In this document: in pieces, positions 26,918 through 36,161 of the stretch
Layout of the letters: every line of letters starts with the position of its first letter
Numbering within the stretch: the stretch's first letter is position 1
NCBI GenBank assembly: GCA_023443745.1
Contig: JAEZTB010000064.1
Span: 281,551 to 345,550, forward strand
Reading direction: 5' to 3'
Source: Bacillota bacterium
GTDB taxonomy: Bacteria > Bacillota > Clostridia > DSM-8532
DNA length: 64,000 nucleotides
Translations under genes and position numbers: made by a program
The notes under the pieces: generated by a model
What the model saw: only the letters and a program-made list of their open reading frames with translations
The model's database searches: none
Told to the model about the DNA's origin: nothing

Positions 26918-28705
26918 ATGAGTTTTCTTGATGATGCTTTTATCTACGTACTCAACATGAGTATGACCGCCAGTGTTGCAGCTCTCGTTGTTGTCATTGC
27001 CCGTATACTACTTAAAAGAGCCCCCAAGGTTTTTTCCTATGCCCTTTGGAGCATTGTATTTTTCAGACTTGTTTGTCCCTTCAGCTTTTCTTCATCATTG
27101 AGTTTGTTTAGGTTAACTGAATCTGCACAAGATAACGTCCTGCAAACTCAATTGATTTCTCAGGATTTAAGCAAGGTGGTAACCCCCATATTGGATAGGG
27201 GCAGTGAATTCCTAAATGATGCACTTATTAAAAATTTACCTGTTCCGGCCCCCCTTGCAACCCTGAAGCCTATGCAAGCCTTGTCCATCCTTGCACTAGT
27301 CTGGAGCATTGGCATTGCTGCTTTTCTTCTGTATGCATTAATTTCATATATTCGTTTAAAAAAGCGAATCAGTACGGCAACTCTTGTTTCGGATAACATC
27401 TATGAAACCGACCTTATCAAAAGTCCCTTTGTTTGCGGCTTTGTAAGACCAAAAATCTATCTGCCTCTGGGCCTGGAGGAAAGCGAGCGGGAATATATCC
27501 TCTGCCATGAACAGACACATATCAAGCGATTTGATCATCTTATAAAGCCAATAGCTTATCTGGCGCTTATTCTTCACTGGTTTAACCCTTTTGTTTGGCT
27601 TTGCTTTTCACTTATGATAAAGGATATGGAAATGTCCTGTGATGAAAGGGTCATGCGATTGACAACCGGTAAGGAAATAACAGGCTACAGCAGTTCCCTA
27701 CTATCCATGGCCATGCAAAAGAAAATGCCTGGTCCAAGCCCTCTGGCTTTCGGAGAAAGCAATGTGAAAGCAAGAATAAAAAACATACTTCATTATAGAA
27801 AACCGGAATTTTGGGTGATCATTGCTTCTGTTATTACCGTCGTGATCTTGGCAACTGCACTGATGTCAAACCCTGTAAGCGGTTACTCAATAGATGGTCA
27901 TCCGGAACACTTAATAAGTGACAACAGCCTTAAAACACCTGCAAAGATTGTCATCACTGATCTTGTAAGCGGTAAAGAATATATGTTTGCGGATATAAAG
28001 GAGATAGGAGAGATAACAGCCATTGTTAGGGATATGCGCATTTCCAGGAAGGAAATAAACAAAATACGTGGCGGAAAAACTGACAGCCGTTTTACAATCA
28101 CATACTATGATGATTTTGACGATAGTACTGAGGATTTCCGTTATACCTTCCATATTGCTCCCGTCTGGATTGATAATGATGTTAAGCCAACCTTGAGATT
28201 TAAGCTCATTAATGAGGACATTATCCTGAAAAGGATCGAGTCTGTCATTTCAAACAAAATCAGCAAGGTTCCCTATGACATTGACTATTTGTTGGATAAC
28301 AAAACTCAATATATTGGCAACCATGTCAAGGTCGGATCACTCTTAAATGGCATGCCGCTGCCGGAAGGCATTACCAGGGTGAGTATGCAGCTTTCAACAG
28401 AAGAGCCTCCTTATGGCGTAACCTACCATTATGAGCTCAAAGATGACTCCATTGTTGTCAGCGAGGAACAGTTTTTAAGAAACTCCATCCTTCTGTTTGC
28501 CCTGATCGACAACGCGGATGAGATTACACATTTGGGACATTGGAACAACAAATTGCTCTCCTCTACTCCTTTTAAATTTACCTATACCCGGGCTGATATC
28601 GAACTGATTTTCAATGGCGATGTGCGGCAATTTGCCGAGAGCAAGGAAAAGCTTGCCGAGCTTATAGAAATGGTCGATCTTATACGCTTTGACATTGTTG
28701 AATAG
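26918..28705 (+). CDS. BlaR1-type M56 membrane metallopeptidase
   Basis: 595 residues. The N-terminal ~320 residues hold four membrane helices and the zinc peptidase site HEQTHIKRFDH (HExxH, near residue 197) with the downstream EMSCDERVMR. The C-terminal half is extracytoplasmic but has no SxxK/KTG penicillin-binding sensor motifs, so the signal is not obviously a beta-lactam. It should inactivate the BlaI-like repressor on signal. No beta-lactamase gene lies nearby. Confidence 0.88.
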   Translation: MSFLDDAFIYVLNMSMTASVAALVVVIARILLKRAPKVFSYALWSIVFFRLVCPFSFSSSLSLFRLTESAQDNVLQTQLISQDLSKVVTPILDRGSEFLNDALIKNLPVPAPLATLKPMQALSILALVWSIGIAAFLLYALISYIRLKKRISTATLVSDNIYETDLIKSPFVCGFVRPKIYLPLGLEESEREYILCHEQTHIKRFDHLIKPIAYLALILHWFNPFVWLCFSLMIKDMEMSCDERVMRLTTGKEITGYSSSLLSMAMQKKMPGPSPLAFGESNVKARIKNILHYRKPEFWVIIASVITVVILATALMSNPVSGYSIDGHPEHLISDNSLKTPAKIVITDLVSGKEYMFADIKEIGEITAIVRDMRISRKEINKIRGGKTDSRFTITYYDDFDDSTEDFRYTFHIAPVWIDNDVKPTLRFKLINEDIILKRIESVISNKISKVPYDIDYLLDNKTQYIGNHVKVGSLLNGMPLPEGITRVSMQLSTEEPPYGVTYHYELKDDSIVVSEEQFLRNSILLFALIDNADEITHLGHWNNKLLSSTPFKFTYTRADIELIFNGDVRQFAESKEKLAELIEMVDLIRFDIVE

Positions 28706-28743
28706 TATATAAATGATCGAGAAAGACGTTTTTTGTAAATTTA

Positions 28744-29997
28744 CTATTTCAGAACGATTTTTTCAGGAAAAGCTTCATTTCTTGAAATATTCCACATCTT
28801 ATCAATATAGGCTGTGGTGTAGGCCTGCTCTATAGTGTGGTAGTAGTAGGCCCCTCGTTCTGTCAAATGATATTCATTCCCCTTCTTTTTAATAAACCCT
28901 AAAATACGGCAGATAAAAAGCTCCAATCCATACTGACGGTTTAGTGGAACATTAAAGAATTCTTGAAAATGATTCATGTTAATCCTCATGGAATAGGCAC
29001 TCCAAAACAGATAATAAACCATTCTTTGATATAAGGAGAAATCCAGGTTCAAGGACGTTGGCAGATGCCCCTGATCCACTCTTTCTATATATCCGTCAAT
29101 AGAAAACGTGTTGATTTTGAACTGGGTTTTCAAAAGAGTTGTTGCTGATACTCCAAAGCCCAGAAAATTCTCCCTGGTTACAGAAGAATACTTGTCTGTA
29201 TTGGGCTTTGCAAAGGTCCATACCGATGTCCGCTTATATCCCTTTTGTGCACAGTAGGCCGTCATCTCCGACAACAATTTTTTCTTTTCCCGTTCAGGTA
29301 ATGGTTTATAGCGATTGTTTGCAAAAGTAAAATCTATAAAGGGATAGGCTGAAATCTGGGTTGCACCATTTGAAAAGGCAGTATCAATATCCTTTTTCAA
29401 AATTTCGTTTGTCTGGCCGGGTATGGCAAAAATAAGATCCATATCAACTGTATCAAAATTCGCTTTGCGGATTGCTTTAAAAATCTCGTTATAGTCGGGC
29501 ATTTTCCGACCAATGGCTGACAGACAATCCTGATGAAAGGACTGAATGCCTATGCTGATCATAGTCACTCCAGCTTCTTTCAGCTTCAAAAGCGTTTCAT
29601 CATTGACATCATCAGGATGAAGCTCTACGCCAACTCCACCGCGAATGACAAAATACTGTTTCAAGGCGCGAATAATCTCCCCCAGAGAATCCACCATCAA
29701 CGCAGGAGTTCCACCACCAAAATAAAGGCTGGTCACCTCTTTTGAGTCGGCTAAAGTATCTCCTATTAGCTTGATCTCTTTTAACAAAGCCTGTTTATAA
29801 CTTTCTGCAAGATGAGGATCATAGATTTCCTTGCAATAGGGACAAAAGCTGCAAATAGCCCTACAAAAGGGAATATGTACATATAAGCCAAGCTGGTCTG
29901 CATCTTTAAAATCAAGCCGATCTTCATATTTATTTTTAAATTCAAAGGGCTTAAAGGATCTTGTAAGCCAAACTCTCATGAGGGATGTTAAGGTCAT
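28744..29997 (-). CDS. HemN/HemW-like radical SAM protein
   Basis: 417 residues. The radical SAM cluster motif is CRAICSFCPYC within LYVHIPFCRAICSFC (the coproporphyrinogen III oxidase-type CxxxCxxC with an extra Cys), followed by the SAM-binding GGGTP, an EL(H)PDDVND segment and a C-terminal HemN-like domain. Members include oxygen-independent coproporphyrinogen oxidases, heme chaperones and heme-degrading or methylating enzymes. The trailing gene is another radical SAM protein, suggesting a paired pathway rather than plain heme synthesis. Confidence 0.82.
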   Translation of the reverse strand: MTLTSLMRVWLTRSFKPFEFKNKYEDRLDFKDADQLGLYVHIPFCRAICSFCPYCKEIYDPHLAESYKQALLKEIKLIGDTLADSKEVTSLYFGGGTPALMVDSLGEIIRALKQYFVIRGGVGVELHPDDVNDETLLKLKEAGVTMISIGIQSFHQDCLSAIGRKMPDYNEIFKAIRKANFDTVDMDLIFAIPGQTNEILKKDIDTAFSNGATQISAYPFIDFTFANNRYKPLPEREKKKLLSEMTAYCAQKGYKRTSVWTFAKPNTDKYSSVTRENFLGFGVSATTLLKTQFKINTFSIDGYIERVDQGHLPTSLNLDFSLYQRMVYYLFWSAYSMRINMNHFQEFFNVPLNRQYGLELFICRILGFIKKKGNEYHLTERGAYYYHTIEQAYTTAYIDKMWNISRNEAFPEKIVLK

Positions 29998-30008
29998 TGT
30001 GTTTTCTC

Positions 30009-30911
30009 CTATATATAGCGTAGATAGGTGCGCAGCATATCAAAAATGACACGCAGATTGCCTTGAAAAACAAGGGCATATTCTGCAGCAAAGAAATAAC
30101 CACATTGGCTGCACAACCCGGGAACATCCAAGCATCTTCCGCAAACCGACAGCTTTCCGTTTTCCATGACTACACACTGATGGCATGGTGTGGGGAAATC
30201 GTTGCGGATAATATACGGAAAGGCGCTTTTTAAATTAAATACCGGCATGCCTTGATTCATCATTTCCAAAATAGTTCGACAGCACCGTTCTTTCTCCTCA
30301 ACGGTTAATGAGAGCTGCTCAGTACCTGGATAGGGTGTATGAAAATTAAATGAAACGGCCTTAATATTCGCTTCTCTCTCTGCTATTGAGCAAACCTCCG
30401 GTATATCCATTTGATTCAGCTTGTTAATGGCCATATAGAGGCATATATTTGGTGATGTGGCATTTTTGATATTGTCCATAATTCTATCGTATGTATCTCC
30501 ACGAATCAAATTATGCTGTTCTTTTCCTCCATCCAGGCTCAAAAGAATCAAATCTGCCTCGGGTAAATCAAGCAAAAAGGTTCCGTTGGTTACCACATTG
30601 ACAATTAAAAATCCCATATTTTTTGCTTCAATCACTAAATCCCGCACAGTTCTTCCGCTATCTTGCCATAAAAAGGTTTCTCCCCCGCAAAAAAAAAGGA
30701 TGCGGATCCCATTTTGGTATAGGCTCTGCATTTCTTTTTTAATCTGCTCGTAGGGATGTATAATCGATGTGATATTATTGACTGCACAATGCTTGCATGA
30801 AAGATTGCATTTGTCTGTAACTATTATTGTCCCTAAAATGGGCTTTTTTCGACGAAAAATGATTGTGCTCAAACCAAAGGCCGAAAACTGAATAAATGAA
30901 GAAAATTTCAT
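30009..30911 (-). CDS. Radical SAM protein with Cys-rich C terminus
   Basis: 300 residues with the CxxxCxxC motif CNLSCKHC, the FFCGGETFLW SAM-contact strand and a Cys-rich C-terminal region (PCHQC, CGRCLDVPGLCSQCG) that could hold an auxiliary iron-sulfur cluster as in SPASM or twitch domains. It is 11 bp upstream of the HemN-like gene in the same operon. Such enzymes often modify peptides or cofactors. No precursor peptide was recognised next to it. Confidence 0.8.
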   Translation of the reverse strand: MKFSSFIQFSAFGLSTIIFRRKKPILGTIIVTDKCNLSCKHCAVNNITSIIHPYEQIKKEMQSLYQNGIRILFFCGGETFLWQDSGRTVRDLVIEAKNMGFLIVNVVTNGTFLLDLPEADLILLSLDGGKEQHNLIRGDTYDRIMDNIKNATSPNICLYMAINKLNQMDIPEVCSIAEREANIKAVSFNFHTPYPGTEQLSLTVEEKERCCRTILEMMNQGMPVFNLKSAFPYIIRNDFPTPCHQCVVMENGKLSVCGRCLDVPGLCSQCGYFFAAEYALVFQGNLRVIFDMLRTYLRYI

Positions 30912-30941
30912 TTAAAATCCTTTCCTGAATCATTGATCTCT

Positions 30942-32426
30942 TTATTTATGATAAAGCTTTTTTGACTGGTATTGCGGCTCACAGGTCATATTGATTCCTA
31001 GCTTTTGGAATACATTTTCGTCAACACGGGATAGAATTACAGTAGAGTGAGCCTCGCATCCACGAAGCTTTGGGAGCTGCTCCATGGCCAGTGCCGCGGT
31101 CGGATTGGTAGCCGCACAAATAGTCAAAGCTATCAGTATCTCGTCGGTGTGAAGGCGCGGATTTCGATTCCCCATATGATTGACTTTCAAAGCCTGGATA
31201 GGTTCGATGACAATGGGTGAAATCAAGTGTATGTCATGATGGATACCGCCCAGCTCCTTCAACGCATTTAACAAAAGCGCTGCGGAAGCTCCCAGTAACG
31301 ATGTTGTTTTTCCTGTTACAATTCGTCCGTCGTTGAGCTGCAGGGCTACAGCAGGGCCATCAGATGCTTCAGCACGGTTTAAAGCCATTTCCACTACAGG
31401 ACGGTTTTTAGGTGATATACCTAATTGGTTCATTAAAAGCTCTAGCCTGTACACTTCCGCTTTTTCAGCCAAGCCTTGCCGCTGAGCGCAGCGGGTATTA
31501 TAGTATCTTCGTATTACCTCCTGCTCTGATGCTCTGCCGACGGCCTCGTCGTCGGTAATACAGGAACCTGCCATATTCACACCCATATCCGTTGGGCTTT
31601 TATAAGGTGATTTGCCTGATATTTTTTCTAATATAGCGTTTAATACGGGAAAGATTTCGATATCCCTGTTATAATTTACCGTTGTCATACCATAGGCGTC
31701 AAGATGGAAGGGATCTATCATATTAACATCATTGAGATCGGTAGTAGCGGCTTCGTAAGCAAGATTAACAGGATGCTTCAGGGGTAGGTTCCATATGGGG
31801 AAGGTCTCAAACTTTGCGTATCCGGCCTGTATACCGCGTTTGTGGTCATGATAGAGCTGAGAGAGGCATGTTGCCATTTTACCGCTTCCCGGTCCCGGAG
31901 CGGTAACCACTATGAGGGATCGGGTCGTTTCAATATAATCATTTTTACCATATCCATCGTCACTTACTATGAGTGGAATATTTGAAGGATAATCGGGAAT
32001 GGGATAGTGCCTGTAAACCTTTATACCAAGATTCATAAGCCGTCTTTGAAATAAATCGGCAGCGAATTGTGAACGATAATGCGTAATGACAACGCTTCCC
32101 ACATACATGCCAATTTCACGGAAGGCATCAATCAACCGCAGTACATCATGATCATAGGTTATTCCGAGGTCACCTCGGCGCTTGCTTTTTTCAATATCAT
32201 CAGCATTGATTGTAATAACAATTTCAGCCTGTTCCTTAAGCTCCAACAGCATTTTTATCTTGTTGTCCGGCTTAAAACCAGGAAGTACTCTGGAAGCGTG
32301 ATAATCGTCAAAAAGCTTTCCCCCAAATTCCAAATAGAGCTTCCCGCCAAAAAAAGATATTCTATCAAGTATTTTCTGAGATTGTAGATGAAGGTACTTA
32401 TCACTGTCAAATCCAATTTTAGTCAT
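30942..32426 (-). CDS. DUF1846 domain protein
   Basis: 494 residues, full-length for the DUF1846 family: KIGFDSDKYLHLQSQKILDR near the N terminus, a VTAPGPGSGKMATCLSQLYHD P-loop-like stretch (read in part) and GSCITDDEAV. Members are mostly clostridial or streptococcal cytoplasmic proteins of unknown biochemical role, with a nucleotide-binding-like fold. It precedes the radical SAM genes by 31 bp in the same direction; coupling is possible. Confidence 0.85.
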   Translation of the reverse strand: MTKIGFDSDKYLHLQSQKILDRISFFGGKLYLEFGGKLFDDYHASRVLPGFKPDNKIKMLLELKEQAEIVITINADDIEKSKRRGDLGITYDHDVLRLIDAFREIGMYVGSVVITHYRSQFAADLFQRRLMNLGIKVYRHYPIPDYPSNIPLIVSDDGYGKNDYIETTRSLIVVTAPGPGSGKMATCLSQLYHDHKRGIQAGYAKFETFPIWNLPLKHPVNLAYEAATTDLNDVNMIDPFHLDAYGMTTVNYNRDIEIFPVLNAILEKISGKSPYKSPTDMGVNMAGSCITDDEAVGRASEQEVIRRYYNTRCAQRQGLAEKAEVYRLELLMNQLGISPKNRPVVEMALNRAEASDGPAVALQLNDGRIVTGKTTSLLGASAALLLNALKELGGIHHDIHLISPIVIEPIQALKVNHMGNRNPRLHTDEILIALTICAATNPTAALAMEQLPKLRGCEAHSTVILSRVDENVFQKLGINMTCEPQYQSKKLYHK

Positions 32427-32535
32427 TTTTTACTCCCATAAATGTGTTTTGATATGATTTTAAGGCAAGAGCTTGTTTTTACCTTTACCCACAATAACAC
32501 AACTGCCATATGCCGGTCAATTGCATCATAAAACT

Positions 32536-32898
32536 TTATTTTTTATCCTTAACAGTGTTCAGTTTACTTCTGTCAACTATTTTTCTGGACATATCGAATA
32601 GTATGGGGATAGCCGCCTCGTCATCGAATTTTACTTTAGCGCAGCCTTTTCCGAATTTGGCCTTGGGAAGCAGGTTCTTTAATTCCTCAATCATCTCAAA
32701 ATCCAGAGAGTGAAAGGAGAAATGCTCTTTTGCAATTGAAAAAGCAATATACGTACCATTAAACTTAAACATGGGCATTTGATAGGACAGTGTTTCCTTT
32801 GCTTCGGGGAAGTTTTCATGCATAAATGCAATGAAGGTAGTCAGCCACTTTCTTTTTTCCCCTTCAAAATTGTTTACATATTCCTTTACTGAATCCAT
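32536..32898 (-). CDS. DUF1801 (YdhG-like) protein
   Basis: 120 residues matching the DUF1801 fold: an N-terminal helical part and MPMFKFNGTYIAFSIAKEHFS, then KAKFGKGCAKVKFDDE. Family members are small single-domain proteins proposed in Bacillus as iron-binding or stress-related. RBS AAAGGAG. It follows a GNAT gene by 14 bp, so the two are likely cotranscribed. Confidence 0.75.
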   Translation of the reverse strand: MDSVKEYVNNFEGEKRKWLTTFIAFMHENFPEAKETLSYQMPMFKFNGTYIAFSIAKEHFSFHSLDFEMIEELKNLLPKAKFGKGCAKVKFDDEAAIPILFDMSRKIVDRSKLNTVKDKK

Positions 32899-32912
32899 AA
32901 CAATCTCCTTTA

Positions 32913-33659
32913 CTAAAGCTTTTTTGAATAAGCTTCTGCCCAGGCTGGTAAAAATCCTGCTCCTATGGCAACATTTTTTGAGAACGTATGAGATTCGACC
33001 GTACCGTAAAAAGGCAATTTACCTCTCTTTAAAATTTCCTGCTTTAACAGGACGGTCAAGTTTGTACCAACTCCCTTTCCACGATATTCTGATATCACAT
33101 CAATACCCATTTGCCACATTGTTTCACTATCTGCACTTGCCCCAGCCATACCCATAATAGAATCACCGGCATATGCGGCAACAGCAAGAACGTCGGGATG
33201 CGATTCATCAAAAGCAAAAGCTTCGTAAAATCTTTCATCGTTTTTAAATTGGAGGATTTCCTCACCCTCAAACCATTTAGTATGAAACAAGGGAGCAATT
33301 TCAACAGCCTTTGGGTCAGGAAGATAGTAATGGTGAACATCTGCAATTTCGTGTCCGAATTCGTTTAGTTTTCTATCGATTGCTTTTATGCTAGCATACT
33401 TAAAAAGCCAATTGGCATCTAAATTCTCTAATTCTTCTTCCGCCCAGGGAATAATTTGATTATCAGCCGAAATAATGGCTCTTCCGTAAAAGCTGAGTAT
33501 CTTCATAAAGCAGCCGTCGCTGCCATAGATTCGCCTGCCCTCAACCAATTGGTTTTGAGTAATTGTATTTTTTATTTTCTCGAAATCCGATGCTTCACAA
33601 TTATAGTCAAGGGAAAGCTGTCTTTTTGCAATACTTAATATTTCTTTTTTGGTCAGCAT
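32913..33659 (-). CDS. GNAT family N-acetyltransferase
   Basis: 248 residues. The C-terminal half is a GNAT domain: motif A is VISEYRGKGVGTNLTVLLKQ (R/Q-x-x-G-x-G acetyl-CoA loop), with VAAYAGDSIMGMAGASADS as the preceding strands and NVAIGAGFLPAWAEAY as motif B. The N-terminal ~120 residues are an additional domain seen in GNATs that act on small molecules. Acceptor unknown. Confidence 0.82.
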   Translation of the reverse strand: MLTKKEILSIAKRQLSLDYNCEASDFEKIKNTITQNQLVEGRRIYGSDGCFMKILSFYGRAIISADNQIIPWAEEELENLDANWLFKYASIKAIDRKLNEFGHEIADVHHYYLPDPKAVEIAPLFHTKWFEGEEILQFKNDERFYEAFAFDESHPDVLAVAAYAGDSIMGMAGASADSETMWQMGIDVISEYRGKGVGTNLTVLLKQEILKRGKLPFYGTVESHTFSKNVAIGAGFLPAWAEAYSKKL

Positions 33660-33683
33660 GTTTTGATTTCCTCACAATGTTTA

Positions 33684-34259
33684 TTAGAAGTCAAGAATGA
33701 TGTCCTCCAATTTTCTTTTAGGCACATGATGGACACCCTTTTCATCTCTCCAATATTTAATACTGCCTGTTTCATCAAGCTCCTCTAAAACGACTTTTTC
33801 CTTGGGCTTCCCCAGTGCAATCACTAATAGAACCTCATATCTTTCAGGGATGCCAAGTTTATTTTTTAAGCCATCTCGATCAACTGACCCGAACATACAA
33901 CCGCCCAAGCCTTTTTCACAGGCTCCTAAAAGAATACTCTGACATGCAATTCCGTGATCCCAGAAGAAATTTTGACTGATATCCCTGTCTCCAAGTACAA
34001 TGATATAGGCTGAAGGTCTTTCACCTTCTTGGGGTCCCGGCCAATCCGTCAAGTATCCTGCCCACTTTAAATGCTGAAAAATGAGATGATTTTTCTCCGG
34101 CTTATTTGATATCACATATTTTAAAGACTGCAAATTAGCACCGCATGAAGATAATCTCGCTAAATCTATCAATTCCTCCAGAACATTCCGATCAATCTCG
34201 GCTTCCTGATAAAACCTTCTGTATGTTCTGTTATTTCTAATAAGATCCTTTATCATCAT
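33684..34259 (-). CDS. Nitroreductase family protein
   Basis: 191 residues from the ATG at 34259 (AAGGAAGG 5 nt upstream); an ORF extended to 34355 runs into the upstream gene and is rejected. The FMN-binding signatures are RNNRTYRRFY at the N terminus, SCGANLQSLKYVISNK, and GLGGCMFGSVDRDGL. It likely reduces quinones, nitro compounds or other electrophiles with NAD(P)H. Confidence 0.85.
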   Translation of the reverse strand: MMIKDLIRNNRTYRRFYQEAEIDRNVLEELIDLARLSSCGANLQSLKYVISNKPEKNHLIFQHLKWAGYLTDWPGPQEGERPSAYIIVLGDRDISQNFFWDHGIACQSILLGACEKGLGGCMFGSVDRDGLKNKLGIPERYEVLLVIALGKPKEKVVLEELDETGSIKYWRDEKGVHHVPKRKLEDIILDF

Positions 34260-34314
34260 ATAGTCCTTCCTTTTACGTTTGTATATTTCTACGGTTATTA
34301 TAACACAACGTGTT

Positions 34315-35133
34315 TCAAGAGCACTGGAACATCCCTCTATGAAACCCACCCTCACTGGCTATGACCTGACCCGTAATCCAATTTGCATAATCACTCTGCA
34401 AAAAATGCACTAGCCGGGCCGCATCCATCGGCATTCCCCAACGACCTGAAGGGAACAAGTTGGTTACCGTTTTGTAAGCAGTATCGTTAGTATCAAGATA
34501 CCCTGTATCTGTAGGTCCTGGATTGATACAATTTACTCGGATGTTTTGAGGGGCAAGCGCCGCAGCCGTTTGCTTGCATAGTCCAATAATAGCATCTTTT
34601 GAAACCGCATAGGCTATTTCTTTTATCATCGGACCTAAATACTGTCCGCTTGTAAACAATGTAACAGCACCGCTTTTATCCTTCGGCAGTTGCTTGGCAA
34701 AGGCCTGTATTAATAGCATAGATACTCTGACATTGGTAATAAGGTGGGCATCAATATGCTCTGCCGTCCACTCTCCTATTGGATTGCATGTAGAATAAGC
34801 GTGGTTTAATACCAATCCGTCAATAAACCCAAATATGGCGGAAGACTCAGAAATAATCTTTTCCGGGGCATCTTTTTCCGATAGGTCAGATGAAGGTAAT
34901 GAATAAATACGATACCCTTTATCGGTTAATTCTTTTACCAGATCATTCGTATAATTTACAGAAGCATCAGGATATTGTAAAGCTTTGTCATAGCTTGAGC
35001 AGCCATGTGTCACAACCTTGGCACCTGCTTCTGCCAAGGTCTTTACAATTGCGGCTCCTATACCCATGGAACGGCTAACACCAGTCACTAAAATATTTTT
35101 ATTCTTTAAAGATAATCCTAAATCAGCATTCAT
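34315..35133 (-). CDS. Short-chain dehydrogenase/reductase
   Basis: 272 residues: coenzyme motif VTGVSRSMGIGAA, LVLNHAYS in place of the usual NNAG, catalytic Ser in FTSGQY, and YAVSK as the YxxxK pair. The ending ITGQVIASEGGF fits the family. Its ATG overlaps the stop of the upstream hydrolase by four bases (ATGA). The pair probably acts on one substrate, or handles a toxic carbonyl; neither substrate is known. Confidence 0.82.
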   Translation of the reverse strand: MNADLGLSLKNKNILVTGVSRSMGIGAAIVKTLAEAGAKVVTHGCSSYDKALQYPDASVNYTNDLVKELTDKGYRIYSLPSSDLSEKDAPEKIISESSAIFGFIDGLVLNHAYSTCNPIGEWTAEHIDAHLITNVRVSMLLIQAFAKQLPKDKSGAVTLFTSGQYLGPMIKEIAYAVSKDAIIGLCKQTAAALAPQNIRVNCINPGPTDTGYLDTNDTAYKTVTNLFPSGRWGMPMDAARLVHFLQSDYANWITGQVIASEGGFHRGMFQCS

Positions 35134-36053
35134 AGCTGTCCCCCTGCTAAAAGAAACTCTTCCAGGGCCGACTCTAGTATTTCAGTTTCTGTCAGATGTA
35201 TGTAGTGGCTGCTTTTTTGTGCCTGTATAAATCTTGATTTTGGTGAGAATGCCAGGCACTCTTTCATTAAGTTCTGCCATATTGTTTCCACTTTTTCTGC
35301 AACTTCCAACGTGGTCTGTCCGAAATACATGATTTCATCAACAGCAGTCTTAGAATGATGGGTAATTAAAGTTAAAGGCACTTCCGGAAAACCATCCATT
35401 GTTTTTAACGTTTTTATCTCTTCTTCAACATGGGATAATGTATACTCTGCGATAGCTGTTTGATACTGTTTGTTTTTCGTCAAGGAAGACAGGATATAGT
35501 TGGAGGCATCTTGAGAAAAGTTTTTATAATAATAAAACGGTGGAGATTTTTTTAATAGAGGCTTAAATAAAAAGCCCAATCCTACTCTTGTTAATGCCGA
35601 AGCAATTTTTAGTGTTTGCAGTTTATCTACGCCACTTTTTTTATATTCATCCGAAGTCAGCAGGTGCTTAAAACGAGAGTCATTAGCTGACAGTGGATCA
35701 ATCAATATCAAACCTTTGACTCGTTCTGGATATAATCGCGCAAATTGCTGAACGTAGAGTCCTCCCTGAGAATGTCCAATCAAGATTAATTTTTCTGTAG
35801 TATCAAGCTTTGATAATAGTTTATGTAGTTCTTCAGCAAGATTTCTGGGAGTCCTTTTAAGACTTGATACGTCACTTGTACCGTAGCCAGCACGGTCATA
35901 TACAAGTACGGCAGTTTTGGTTGATAATTTTTCAGCTATATGCCACCATTCTGCACTGCATGAATTAAGGGCTGTTTCAATGACAAGCCCGATTTTACCT
36001 TCTCCAAAAATCCGATATGCAATTTTTGCAGTCTCAACATCAACAAACGCCAT
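35130..36053 (-). CDS. Alpha/beta-hydrolase fold protein
   Basis: 307 residues. VLVYDRAGYGTSD forms the oxyanion strand, the nucleophile elbow is LIGHSQGGLY, an Asp lies in LILIDPLSAN, and the late His is in KSSHYIHLTE. The profile is that of small-molecule esterases/hydrolases. It is the first gene of the pair with the SDR. Confidence 0.82.
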   Translation of the reverse strand: MAFVDVETAKIAYRIFGEGKIGLVIETALNSCSAEWWHIAEKLSTKTAVLVYDRAGYGTSDVSSLKRTPRNLAEELHKLLSKLDTTEKLILIGHSQGGLYVQQFARLYPERVKGLILIDPLSANDSRFKHLLTSDEYKKSGVDKLQTLKIASALTRVGLGFLFKPLLKKSPPFYYYKNFSQDASNYILSSLTKNKQYQTAIAEYTLSHVEEEIKTLKTMDGFPEVPLTLITHHSKTAVDEIMYFGQTTLEVAEKVETIWQNLMKECLAFSPKSRFIQAQKSSHYIHLTETEILESALEEFLLAGGQL

Positions 36054-36161
36054 ACTTCTTATACCTCATATAAGTTTATAAGATAAAAGTACCATGATGT
36101 TTCAATAAATTCTATAAATTTTTATAAAAATATAAACTTTTTACTGGAAGTTTGCGATTGA

